Shown: positions 1-9,763 of the stretch, one piece after another
Layout of the letters: every line of letters starts with the position of its first letter
Numbering within the stretch: the stretch's first letter is position 1
Assembly (NCBI GenBank): GCA_020630975.1
Contig: JAHDID010000028.1
Location: 1 to 64,000 of the forward strand
Direction: 5' to 3'
Source: Verrucomicrobiota bacterium
GTDB lineage: Bacteria > Verrucomicrobiota > Verrucomicrobiia > Verrucomicrobiales > DEV007
DNA length: 64,000 nt
Notes under the pieces: generated by a model
Told to the model about the DNA's origin: nothing
The model's input: only the letters and a program-made list of their open reading frames with translations
Databases searched by the model: none
Position numbers and translations under genes: made by a program

Positions 1-3000
1 TGTCTACGGTGTTGTCGCCATCGCCGGTGCTGATAGAATCATTCCCTCCTCCAGAGGTCACCTGGTTGTTACCATCACCGGTGGTCACGGTGTTGTCGCC
101 CTCTCCAGCATCCACAGTATTATTACCACTGCCAGCATCGACTGAGTCGTTGCCGCTACCGGAGGTGACGTTGTCATCACCTGCTCCAGCACTGACGGTG
201 TTATCGCCATCTCCGACATTGAGATTATCGCTACCGGAGCCGCTTGTTACATTATCAGATCCCGTACCTGTAGACACGGTGTTATTGCCGTCGCCAGTAT
301 TGATCGTGTTATCACCGTTTCCGGTGGTCACCGTGTCATCGCCGCCGCCAGACGTCACGTTATTGTTGCCATCGCCTGTTGATACCGTGTTGTCGCCGTC
401 GCCGGCATCGACTGTGTTGTTGCCACTGCCTGCATCAACCGAGTCACTACCGCTACCTGAAGTGACATTGTCATCACCGGCACCGGCGCTAACCGTGTTG
501 TTTCCATCTCCGACATTCAGATTGTCACTACCCGAGCCGCTTGTTACATTGTCCGAACCGGTACCAGTAGACACGGTGTTGTTACCGTCTCCGGTATCGA
601 TCGTGTTATCACCGTTTCCGGTGGTCACGGTATCATTTCCGCCGCCGGAGGTGACGGTGTTGTTACCACCACCTGTTGATACTGCGTTATCACCCTCACC
701 GGCATCCACGGTGTTGTTACCACTGCCTGCATCGATGGCGTCATTACCGCTGCCGGAGGTGACGCTGTCATCACCTGCTCCGGCGCTTACGGTGTTATTA
801 CCATCGCCTACGTTAAGATCATCACTACCAGAGCCACTCGTCACACTGTCTGCACCTGTGCCGGTGGTGACTGTGTTATTGCCGTCCCCAGTGTTAATGG
901 TGTTGTCGCCATTTCCGGTGGTCACGGTGTCATCGCCGCTGCCAGAGGTGACGCTGTTGTTGCCATCGCCTGTGGAAACTGAGTTGTTACCTTCTCCAGT
1001 GTCGACTGTGTTATTGCCATCCCCAGTGTTGATCGAGTCGTCGCCTCCACCGGAGGTCACCTGATTGTCTCCATCACCCGTCGATACGGTGTTATTACCT
1101 TCGCCGGCATCAACGGTGTTGTTGCCACTGCCTGCATCGACGGAGTCGTTGCCGCTTCCGGAGGTCACATTATCGTCACCTGCTCCTGCACTCACGGTGT
1201 TGTCACCGTCTCCAACATTGAGATCGTCGCTGCCCGCACCACTGGTTACATTGTCTGCGCCAGAACCAGAGGTCACAGAGTTGTTGCCGTCTCCAGTATT
1301 GATGGTGTTATCGCCATTTCCAGTGGTCACGGTATCATCGCCACCTCCAGAGGTGACATCATTGTTACCATCTCCAGTTGAAACATTGTTATCGCCTTCA
1401 CCGGCATCGACAGTGTTGTTGCCGCTGCCTGCATCAATGGCGTCATTGCCGCTACCGGAAGTGACGCTATCATCACCCGCTCCGGCGCTGACGGTGTTGT
1501 TGCCGTCTCCAACATTGAGGTCATCGCTGCCTGAGCCACTGGTCACATTGTCTGAGCCAGAACCTGAGGTCACGGAGTTGTTGCCGTCTCCGGTATTGAT
1601 CGTGTTATCACCGTTTCCGGTGGTCACCGTGTCATCTCCGCCTCCAGAGGTTACGTTGTTATTACCATCACCTGTCGAAACGGTGTTATCACCTTCACCG
1701 GCATCGACAGTGTTGTTGCCGCTACCTGCATCAATGGCGTCGTTGCCGCTGCCGGAGGTCACGTTATCATCGCCTGCTCCGGCGCTGACCGTGTTATTAC
1801 CATCTCCGACATTGAGATCATCGCTGCCTGAACCACTGGTCACATTGTCTGCGCCAGAGCCTGAGGTCACGGAGTTATTGCCGTCTCCGGTATTAATGGT
1901 GTTATCACCGTTTCCTGTGGTCACGGTATCATCGCCGCTACCAGACGTCACTTGGTTGTTGCCGTCGCCTGTTGATACAGAGTTATCACCCTCACCAGTG
2001 TCGACTGTGTTGTCGCCATCCCCGGTGTTGATCGAGTCATTCCCTCCTCCAGATGTCACCTGGTTGTTTCCGTCACCCGTCGATACGGTGTTGTCGCCTT
2101 CGCCGGCATCGACAGTGTTGTTACCACTGCCTGCGTCGACTGAGTCGTTGCCGCTGCCAGAGGTCACGTTGTCATCCCCTGCTCCGGCGCTCACGGTGTT
2201 GTCGCCGTCTCCGACGTTGAGATCATCACTACCGGAACCGCTAGTCACGTTGTCCGAACCAGTACCAGTAGACACGGTGTTGTTACCGTCTCCAGTGTTG
2301 ATCGTGTTATCACCGTTTCCGGTGGTAACCGTGTCATCGCCACCGCCAGACGTGACGCTATTGTTGCCATCGCCTGTTGATACAGAGTTATTACCCTCGC
2401 CAGTGTCGACTGTGTTTTCGCCGTCGCCGGTGTTGATAGAGTCATTCCCTTCACCAGAAGTTACCTGGTTGTTACCATCGCCGGTGGACACGGTGTTGTC
2501 GCCCTCACCAGCATCCACAGTATTATTACCACTACCAGCATCGACTGAGTCGTTGCCGCTACCGGAGGTGACGTTGTCATCACCCGCTCCAGCACTGACC
2601 GTATTGTTACCATCACCAACGTTGAGATCATCGCTGCCTGAACCGCTGGTCACGTTATCAGATCCTGTGCCGGTAGATACAGTATTATTACCATCTCCGG
2701 TATCGATGGTGTTGTCACCATTGCCTGTGGTGACTGTGTCGTCTCCACCGCCGGATGTCACATTGTTATTACCATCTCCTGTGGACACGGAGTTGTCGCC
2801 AGCACCAGTGTCTACGGTGTTATCACCGTCGCCGGTGTTGATAGAATCATTACCACTACCAGAGGTGACTTCATTATTACCGTCACCTGTTGAAACATTG
2901 TTATCGCCATCTCCTGCGTCGACCGTATTGTTACCGCTGCCAGCATCGATAGCATCATTTCCGCTACCTGAGGTCACACTGTCGTCGCCAGCTCCAGCGC

Positions 3001-6000
3001 TCACGGTGTTATTACCGTCGCCGACATTGAGATCGTCGCCGCCAGAGCCGCTGATCACTTCATCCGATCCTGTCCCTGTAGATACGGTGTTGTTGCCGTC
3101 GCCGGTATTGATCGTGTTATCACCATTTCCGGTGGTCACGGTGTCATCGCCACTACCTGAGGTCACATTGTTGTCGCCTTCGCCAGTTGAGACCGCGTTA
3201 TTGCCTTCGCCAGTATCAACTGTGTTGTCACCATCACCTGTATTAATCGAATCATCGCCACCTCCAGAGGTCACTTGGTTGTTACCATCGCCGGTTGAGA
3301 CATTGTTATCACCGTCTCCTGCATCGACAGTATTATTACCACTGCCTGCATCGATGGCATCATCGCCGCTTCCTGAGGTCACGTTGTCATCACCTGCTCC
3401 GGCGCTAACCGTGTTATTGCCATCGCCAACGTTGAGATCATCGCTGCCTGAACCACTGGTTACATTGTCTGATCCTGTACCAGTAGATACGCTATTGTTT
3501 CCATCCCCAGTATTTATGGTGTTATCACCATTGCCTGTGGTCACGGTGTCATCACCGCCTCCGGAGGTTACCTGGTTATTGCCGTCACCCGTTGAAACTG
3601 AGTTATTACCATCACCAGTGTCGACGGTGTTATCTCCGTCTCCGGTGTTGATCGAATCATTACCACCTCCAGAGGTGACTTCATTATTGCCGTCGCCCGT
3701 CGAAACGTTGTTATCACCATCGCCCGCATCCACGGTGTTGTTGCCACTACCCGCGTCGATAGCATCGTTACCACTACCTGAGGTCACATTGTCGTCGCCT
3801 GCTCCGGCGCTGACCGTGTTATTACCATCGCCTACATTCAGATCATCGCTGCCAGATCCGCTAGTCACATCGTCCGACCCAGAACCAGCGTTAACCGCGT
3901 TATCGCCGTCGCCTGTATCAATGGTGTTGTCGCCATTTCCGGTGGTCACCGTGTCGTTACCACTGCCTGATGTTACCTGGTTGTTACCATCGCCAGTAGA
4001 TACGGTGTTGTTACCTTCTCCGGTATTGACTGTATTGTCACCGTCGCCGGTGCTGACAGAATCATCTCCACCACCCGAGGTGACGTTGTTGTTGCCATCG
4101 CCGGTGGACACCGTGTTATTGCCCTCGCCTGTGTCTACGGTGTTATCACCGTCTCCAGTATTGACCGAGTCATTACCGCTTCCGGAGGTGACAGTGTTGT
4201 TTCCGTCGCCCGTGGATACACTGTTATTGCCGTCACCGGTGTCAACAGTGTTGTTTCCGCCACCTGTGCTGACCGAGTCATCCCCGCCACCTGACGTCAC
4301 GCTATTGTCGCCGTCGCCAGTGGAGACATTGTTATCGCCTTCACCTGCGTCGACTGTATTGTTACCACTGCCTGCATCTATGGCATCATTGCCGCCACCC
4401 GACGTCACATTGTCGTCGCCGGCGCCTGCACTGACGGTGTTATTGCCATCGCCGACATTCAAATCATCGCTACCAGAGCCGCTGGTCACTTCGTCGGATC
4501 CAGATCCTGTGTTCACAGCATTATCACCATCTCCGGTGTCGATGGTGTTGTCACCATTGCCAGTGTTGATCGTGTCGTTACCGCTTCCAGAAGTGACATC
4601 ATTATTTCCGTCACCTGTTGAAACGGTGTTATCACCTTCCCCTGTGTCGACTGTGTTGTCACCGTCGCCTGTGCTGACCGAGTCGTTACCACTGCCGGAA
4701 GTGACTTCGTTGTTACCGTCGCCAGTGGACACGCTGTTGTCACCATCGCCAGTATCAACGGTGTTATCACCATCACCGGTGGTGATAGAATCATTCCCGC
4801 CACCAGAAGTGACGTCATTGTTGCCGTCACCAGTTGAAACATTGTTATCACCATCTCCTGCATCAACAGTGTTGTTGCCGCTACCTGCATCGATGGCGTC
4901 ATTGCCGCCACCCGAAGTCACGTTGTCATCGCCAGCGCCTGCACTCACGGTGTTGTTACCATCGCCAACATTGAGGTCGTCGCTACCAGAGCCACTGGTC
5001 ACCTCATCGGAGCCAGATCCTGTGTTTACGGCATTATCACCATCGCCTGTATCAATGGTATTGTCGCCGTTTCCGGTGTTAATGGTATCATTGCCGCTAC
5101 CAGATGTGACATCGTTATTGCCGTCACCTGTTGATACAGTGTTATCACCTTCACCAGTGTCGACTGTGTTGTCGCCGTCACCAGTGCTGACTGAGTCGTT
5201 ACCACTACCGGAAGTGACTTCGTTATTACCGTCGCCTGTGGATACGCTGTTATCGCCATCACCGGTATCGACCGTGTTGTTGCCATCCCCGGTACTGACT
5301 GAGTCATTGCCGCCGCCAGAAGTGACTTCGTTGTCACCATCGCCCGTGGATACGCTATTGTTACCCTCACCAGTGTCGACGGTATTGTCACCATCACCTG
5401 TGCTAACCGAGTCATTACCGCTGCCCGAAGTCACTTCGTTGTTGCCATCTCCTGTGGACACGCTGTTATCGCCTTCTCCAGTATTGACTGTGTTGTTACC
5501 ATCGCCGGCCTCCACGGAGTCATTGCCGCTGCCAGAGGTGACGTTGTTATTTCCTTCTCCAGCGCTCACGGTATTATCACCATCGCCGACATTTAGATTG
5601 TCATCACCAGAACCGCTGGTCACCTCATCGGATCCTGACCCTGTGTTCACAGCATTATCGCCATCGCCGGTATCAATGGTGTTATCGCCATCGCCGGTGC
5701 TAATGGTGTCATTGCCGCTACCAGAGGTGACATCGTTGTTACCGTCACCTGTTGATACAGTGTTATCACCTTCACCAGTGTCGACAGTATTGTCGCCGTC
5801 ACCTGTACTGACTGAGTCGTTGCCACTGCCGGAGGTAACTTCGTTGTTACCATCGCCGGTGGACACACTGTTGTCGCCGTCTCCAGTATCGACTGTATTG
5901 TCGCCATCGCCTGTGCTAACTGAGTCGTTACCGCCGCCTGAGGTCACTTCGTTGTTACCGTCGCCGGTAGACACGCTGTTGTCGCCGTCTCCAGTGTCGA

Positions 6001-9000
6001 CAGTGTTGTCACCGTCACCTGCATTCACGGAGTCATTACCACTTCCCGAGGTGACGTTGTTATTTCCTTCTCCAGCGCTCACGGTATTATCACCATCGCC
6101 GACATCGAGATTGTCATCACCAGAGCCACTGGTCACCTCATCGGAGCCAGACCCTGTGTTCACCGCATTATCACCGTCACCGGTATCGATGGTATTGTCG
6201 CCATCACCGGTGTTAATGGTGTCGTTGCCACTGCCGGAAGTCACTTCGTTGTTGCCATCTCCGGTGGATACACTGTTGTCGCCTTCACCTGTATCAACAG
6301 TATTGTCGCCATCGCCTGCCTCCACAGAGTCATTACCACCTCCCGAAGTGACGGTGTTGTTGCCTTCACCCGCACTGACGGTGTTGTTACCATCGCCAAC
6401 ATTGAGCTGGTCATCGCCTGATCCGCTAGTGACTTGGTCCGATCCAGATCCTGAGTTGACTGCGTTGTCGCCGTCACCGGTATCGATGGTATTATCACCG
6501 TCACCTGTATTAACAGTGTCATTCCCGCTGCCAGACGTCACTTCGTTGTTACCATCGCCGGTGGACACACTGTTGTCGCCGTCTCCAGTATCGACTGTAT
6601 TGTCGCCATCGCCTGTGCTAACTGAGTCGTTACCGCCGCCTGAGGTCACTTCGTTGTTACCGTCGCCGGTAGACACGCTGTTGTCGCCGTCTCCAGTGTC
6701 GACAGTGTTGTCACCGTCACCTGCATTCACGGAGTCATTACCACTTCCCGAGGTGACGTTGTTATTTCCTTCTCCAGCGCTCACGGTATTATCACCATCG
6801 CCGACATTGAGATTGTCATCACCAGAACCGCTGGTCACCTCATCGGAGCCAGACCCTGTGTTCACCGCATTGTCGCCGTCACCGGTATCGATGGTATTGT
6901 CGCCATCGCCGGTGTTAATGGTGTCGTTGCCACTGCCCGAAGTCACTTCGTTGTTGCCATCACCGGTAGAAACGCTGTTATCACCTTCGCCAGTATCAAC
7001 GGTGTTATCACCATCACCAGTGCTGACTGAGTCGTTACCGCTGCCGGAGGTCACTTCGTTGTTGCCATCGCCAGTAGAAACGCTGTTATCGCCCTCGCCA
7101 GTGTCGACGGTGTTATCTCCATCACCAGTGCTAACTGAATCATTACCGCTACCGGAGGTCACTTCGTTGTTGCCATCGCCTGTGGAGACACTGTTGTCGC
7201 CATCTCCGGTGTCGACAGTATTATTCCCGTCGCCCGCCTGCACCGAGTCATTTCCACCGCCAGAGGTGACATTGTTATTCCCTTCGCCGGCACTAACAGT
7301 GTTGTTCCCGCCACCAACGTTAAGGTTATCATCCCCAGAACCACTGGTCACCTCATCAGATCCTGATCCTGAATTTACAGAGTTATTTCCATCGCCAGCA
7401 TCAATCCTATTGTCGCCATCGCCCGTACTGACTGAGTCATTGCCACTACCGGAAGTGATTTCATTGTTGCCATCGCCGGTGGATACACTGTTGTCACCTT
7501 CGCCAGTATCGACTGTGTTATTACCATCGCCTGCCTCTACTGAATCATTTCCGCTGCCAGAAGTTACATTGTTGTTACCCTCACCCGCGCTCACAGTGTT
7601 ATCACCGTCGCCGACATCTAGATTGTCATCACCAGAGCCACTGGTCACTTCATCGGCCCCAGATCCTGTGTTTACCGAATTATCACCATCTCCTGTATCG
7701 ATGGAGTTATTACCATCTCCAGTACTAATGGTGTCATTACCGCCACCAGAGGTGACTTCATTGTTTCCATCTCCAGTGGACACGCTGTTATCACCGTCGC
7801 CAGTGTCGACGGTATTGTCGCCGTCGCCTGCCTCTACGGAGTCATTGCCACCGCCCGAAGTAACCTGGTTATTTCCCTCGCCAGCGCTGACTGTATTATC
7901 ACCATCGCCGACATTCAATTCATCGTCACCTGAACCGCTTGTAACTTCGTCTGAACCAGATCCTGAGTTAACGGCATTATCTCCGTCTCCTGTATCGATG
8001 GTATTGTCGCCGTCCCCTGTGGTGACGGTGTCGTTACCAGAGCCTGATGTCACCTCATTATTACCATCTCCTGTAGAAACGGTGTTATCACCTTCTCCAG
8101 TGTCTACCGTGTTGTCGCCATCGCCGGCACTGACTGAGTCATTTCCGCTACCAGAAGTGACTTCATTATTACCGTCTCCAGTGGACACACTGTTATCGCC
8201 CTCGCCGGTGTCGACAGTGTTATCACCGTCGCCCGCGTTTACTGAGTCATCTCCACTACCAGAAGTGACTTGGTTATTACCTTCTCCAGCGCTGACCGTG
8301 TTGTCGCCATCACCGACATTGAGATTATCGTCACCAGAGCCACTGGTTACTTCATCTGAGCCAGATCCTGCATTCACAGCATTGTCACCATCGCCAGTAT
8401 CAATGGTATTGTCACCATCGCCAGTGTTCACGGTATCATTTCCTTCGCCGGATGTGACGCTGTTGTCTCCATCGCCCAGAGACACGTTATTATTGCCGCC
8501 TCCGGCATCAATACTGTTATCTCCGCTTCCGACCTGAATATTATCATTCCCTCCGCCAGAGGTCACCATATTGTCGCCTTCTCCCGCATCGACGGAGTTA
8601 TCTCCATCGCCTACATTGAAAGCATCATTACCAGCGCCACCGCTGACTTGATCGGCTCCTCCTCCGGTTGTGATGCTATTATCGCCATCGCCCGCATCGA
8701 TCGTATTTTGACCATCTCCCGTGGTTAGAATCACATCGTTACCACCACCGGTTAGGACATTGTTGTTACCACTGCCTGCGTCGATATTATTATTTCCGCC
8801 GGATGACTGGATGACATCATTTCCTGAACCAGAGAAAATGTTGTCATTGCCAGCACCTGTAGTTACCTGGTTATTACCTTCTCCGGCAGTGATGGTGTTG
8901 TCCCCCGACTTGGCATTGATGATGTCATTTCCCGATCCACCACTGTAGATGCCAGCAGCTTCCTGAGAGCTGTCGCCATCCATCATAGAGGACATGCCTG

Positions 9001-9430
9001 AAGCTAAGCCTTCCCCATCCGCATCTTGTCCATCCGCACCTAAATTTTCGCCTGAATTCAGGTAGTCGACATTGACCATGCGCATCAGCGTCAAACCATC
9101 GGCATGGACCTGCTTTCCAAATAACGACTCTCGGTCGTCCCCCTCTTCAGCAGCTTCATTGGCCTCATCAGCCTGCAGGGTGGCTGTGATTGGCTCGGCT
9201 TGCTTGTCTACCTCTGAGAAGAAATTCTCTAGACGGATCTCATTGCCGGTGGGCAGCACAATGATTAGGTCGGATCCATCAGGACGAAAATCTGCTTTAA
9301 CCGGCACACCGGTCTCGTCTACGACTTTGATGTCGTCACCAGGGAGAACGGGGATTGAGTTATTGAAGTCTTCGTCGAGTTCAAAACTGACGGACGTACC
9401 GTCAGGACGGGAGATCAAGAGTTGGTTCAT
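1..9430 (-). CDS. Giant RTX-like repeat protein, C-terminus beyond left edge
   Basis: Read on the minus strand from the ATG at 9430, one open frame of 3143 codons runs to the window edge without a stop. Residues 1 to about 75 form a non-repetitive domain containing DLIIVLPTGNEIRLENFF, a pattern resembling the prefix domain of BapA-type surface adhesins. An acidic linker follows to about residue 160. The rest is roughly 330 glycine/aspartate nonapeptides such as TGDGDNTVS, SGSGDDNLN and AGEGNNQVT, which match the GGxGxDxUx calcium-binding beta-roll consensus. No signal peptide is visible, so type I secretion with a C-terminal signal is the usual route for this class; the C-terminus and any ABC exporter lie outside the window. 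Calcium-dependent folding and an adhesin or surface-layer role are inferences. The Shine-Dalgarno match is weak. Plus-strand frames across this region, including one of about 7.5 kb, are antisense shadows. Confidence 0.9.
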   Translation of the reverse strand, partial: MNQLLISRPDGTSVSFELDEDFNNSIPVLPGDDIKVVDETGVPVKADFRPDGSDLIIVLPTGNEIRLENFFSEVDKQAEPITATLQADEANEAAEEGDDRESLFGKQVHADGLTLMRMVNVDYLNSGENLGADGQDADGEGLASGMSSMMDGDSSQEAAGIYSGGSGNDIINAKSGDNTITAGEGNNQVTTGAGNDNIFSGSGNDVIQSSGGNNNIDAGSGNNNVLTGGGNDVILTTGDGQNTIDAGDGDNSITTGGGADQVSGGAGNDAFNVGDGDNSVDAGEGDNMVTSGGGNDNIQVGSGDNSIDAGGGNNNVSLGDGDNSVTSGEGNDTVNTGDGDNTIDTGDGDNAVNAGSGSDEVTSGSGDDNLNVGDGDNTVSAGEGNNQVTSGSGDDSVNAGDGDNTVDTGEGDNSVSTGDGNNEVTSGSGNDSVSAGDGDNTVDTGEGDNTVSTGDGNNEVTSGSGNDTVTTGDGDNTIDTGDGDNAVNSGSGSDEVTSGSGDDELNVGDGDNTVSAGEGNNQVTSGGGNDSVEAGDGDNTVDTGDGDNSVSTGDGNNEVTSGGGNDTISTGDGNNSIDTGDGDNSVNTGSGADEVTSGSGDDNLDVGDGDNTVSAGEGNNNVTSGSGNDSVEAGDGNNTVDTGEGDNSVSTGDGNNEITSGSGNDSVSTGDGDNRIDAGDGNNSVNSGSGSDEVTSGSGDDNLNVGGGNNTVSAGEGNNNVTSGGGNDSVQAGDGNNTVDTGDGDNSVSTGDGNNEVTSGSGNDSVSTGDGDNTVDTGEGDNSVSTGDGNNEVTSGSGNDSVSTGDGDNTVDTGEGDNSVSTGDGNNEVTSGSGNDTINTGDGDNTIDTGDGDNAVNTGSGSDEVTSGSGDDNLNVGDGDNTVSAGEGNNNVTSGSGNDSVNAGDGDNTVDTGDGDNSVSTGDGNNEVTSGGGNDSVSTGDGDNTVDTGDGDNSVSTGDGNNEVTSGSGNDTVNTGDGDNTIDTGDGDNAVNSGSGSDQVTSGSGDDQLNVGDGNNTVSAGEGNNTVTSGGGNDSVEAGDGDNTVDTGEGDNSVSTGDGNNEVTSGSGNDTINTGDGDNTIDTGDGDNAVNTGSGSDEVTSGSGDDNLDVGDGDNTVSAGEGNNNVTSGSGNDSVNAGDGDNTVDTGDGDNSVSTGDGNNEVTSGGGNDSVSTGDGDNTVDTGDGDNSVSTGDGNNEVTSGSGNDSVSTGDGDNTVDTGEGDNTVSTGDGNNDVTSGSGNDTISTGDGDNTIDTGDGDNAVNTGSGSDEVTSGSGDDNLNVGDGDNTVSAGEGNNNVTSGSGNDSVEAGDGNNTVNTGEGDNSVSTGDGNNEVTSGSGNDSVSTGDGDNTVDTGEGNNSVSTGDGDNEVTSGGGNDSVSTGDGNNTVDTGDGDNSVSTGDGNNEVTSGSGNDSVSTGDGDNTVDTGEGDNTVSTGDGNNDVTSGSGNDTINTGNGDNTIDTGDGDNAVNTGSGSDEVTSGSGSDDLNVGDGNNTVSAGAGDDNVTSGGGNDAIDAGSGNNTVDAGDGDNNVSTGDGNNDVTSGGGNDSITTGDGDNTVDTGDGDNSVSTGDGNNEVTSGSGNDSVSTGDGDNTVDTGEGDNTVSTGDGNNDVTSGSGNDTINTGNGDNTIDTGDGDNAVNTGSGSDEVTSGSGSDDLNVGDGNNTVSAGAGDDNVTSGGGNDAIDAGSGNNTVDAGEGDNNVSTGDGDNSVTSGGGDDSVSTGGGNNTVDTGDGNNSVSTGDGNNTVTSGSGNDSVNTGDGDNTVDTGEGNNTVSTGDGNNNVTSGGGDDSVSTGDGDNTVNTGEGNNTVSTGDGNNQVTSGSGNDTVTTGNGDNTIDTGDGDNAVNAGSGSDDVTSGSGSDDLNVGDGNNTVSAGAGDDNVTSGSGNDAIDAGSGNNTVDAGDGDNNVSTGDGNNEVTSGGGNDSINTGDGDNTVDTGDGNNSVSTGDGNNQVTSGGGDDTVTTGNGDNTINTGDGNNSVSTGTGSDNVTSGSGSDDLNVGDGNNTVSAGAGDDNVTSGSGDDAIDAGSGNNTVDAGDGDNNVSTGDGNNQVTSGGGDDSINTGDGDNTVDTGEGNNAVSTGEGDNNVTSGSGDDTVTTGNGDNTINTGDGNNTVSTGTGSDEVISGSGGDDLNVGDGNNTVSAGAGDDSVTSGSGNDAIDAGSGNNTVDAGDGDNNVSTGDGNNEVTSGSGNDSINTGDGDNTVDTGAGDNSVSTGDGNNNVTSGGGDDTVTTGNGDNTIDTGDGNNTVSTGTGSDNVTSGSGSDDLNVGDGNNTVSAGAGDDNVTSGSGNDSVDAGSGNNTVDAGEGDNTVSTGDGNNQVTSGEGNDSINTGDGENTVDTGEGNNSVSTGDGNNSVTSGGGDDTVTTGNGDNTINTGDGNNTVSTGTGSDNVTSGSGSDDLNVGDGDNTVSAGAGDDNVTSGSGNDSVDAGSGNNTVDAGEGDNTVSTGDGNNQVTSGGGNDSINTGDGDNTVDTGEGDNSVSTGDGNNQVTSGSGDDTVTTGNGDNTINTGDGNNSVTSGSGADNVTSGSGSDDLNVGDGNNTVSAGAGDDNVTSGSGNDAIDAGSGNNTVDAGEGDNTVSTGDGNNNVTSGGGDDTVTTGNGDNTINTGDGNNSVTSGSGSDNVTSGSGSDDLNVGDGNNTVSAGAGDDSVTSGSGNDAIDAGSGNNTVDAGEGDNNVSTGDGNNDVTSGGGDDTVTTGNGDNTINTGDGNNSVTSGSGADNVTSGAGSDDLNVGDGDNTVSAGAGDDNVTSGSGNDSVDAGSGNNTVDAGEGNNTVSTGDGDNQVTSGGGDDSINTGDGNNTVDTGEGNNSVSTGDGNNSVTSGSGDDTVTTGNGDNTINTGDGNNTVTTGTGADSVTSGSGSDDLNVGDGNNTVSAGAGDDSVTSGSGNDAIDAGSGNNTVDAGEGDNAVSTGGGNNTVTSGGGNDTVTTGNGDNTIDTGDGNNTVSTGTGSDNVTSGSGSDNLNVGDGNNTVSAGAGDDNVTSGSGSDSVDAGSGNNTVDAGDGDNTVSTGDGNNNVTSGGGDDTVTTGNGDNTINTGDGNNTVSTGTGSDNVTSGSGSDNLNVGDGDNTVSAGAGDDNVTSGSGNDSVDAGSGNNTVDAGEGDNTVTTGDGNNQVTSGGGNDSISTGDGDNTVD
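2..8950 (-). repeat. Nested tandem repeat array: 27, 108 and 297+108n bp
   Basis: The coding repeats have a 27-bp basic unit (9 residues). A marker unit, seen on the plus strand as a GACATT-like word, recurs at 215, 512, 809, 1214, 1511, 1808, 2213, 2618, 3023, 3428, 3833, 4454, 4967, 5588, 6101, 6398, 6803, 7316, 7613, 7910 and 8315. All intervals are 297, 405, 513 or 621 bp, which is 297 plus 0, 1, 2 or 3 times 108. So an 11-unit cassette is expanded by whole 4-unit blocks. Copies differ at many synonymous positions while the peptide pattern is kept. Confidence 0.9.
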
Positions 9431-9763
9431 AAAATCCGGGGGATAAATTTTATGAAAAATATAAACCAGCAGAGCTATAAGGAAATTTTATTATGGATTT
9501 TATGAAAAATTCTTTTATTATGGCTGAAAACATTTTCATGACTCGCGATCATTCTTGCGAAATCATGTGCTTTAGAGCGGTGCACTTCTCTTTTTCCCTA
9601 ATTATTTAGATGGGCCGAATTTCCAGTTTCTCGTCTTAAGACAAATTCAGCTTCTAACAGGCAGATTCATCAGCGCAAGAATCGCTCATCCTCCTTTTGA
9701 CCATGAGCCAAAGGGGGTGTTAGGTTCGCGCCCAATTTGTAGGAAAAATCTCACTCACTCGAT
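9431..9763. promoter_or_regulatory. Divergent intergenic region with 14-bp direct repeat
   Basis: This 333-bp AT-rich gap separates the divergent RTX gene and ileS, so both promoters should lie here. A 14-bp word, ATTTTATGAAAAAT, occurs exactly at 9447-9460 and again at 9497-9510, 50 bp apart on the same strand and close to the RTX start. It could be a regulator site for the RTX gene. I see no convincing sigma-70 boxes, no RNA gene and no small reading frame worth calling. Confidence 0.4.

Noticed and set aside
1065-8537. Plus-strand open frame of 2490 codons, rich in Pro, Ser, Leu and Val, and a similar frame at 9-1064
   Set aside because: It is the antisense of a regular Gly/Asp repeat gene. 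The minus strand has a proper start, a non-repetitive N-terminal domain and a known repeat consensus; the plus frame has none of these.
2-8950. CRISPR array, because of short regular repeats
   Set aside because: The repeats are contiguous 27-bp coding units without unique spacers, and no cas genes are present.
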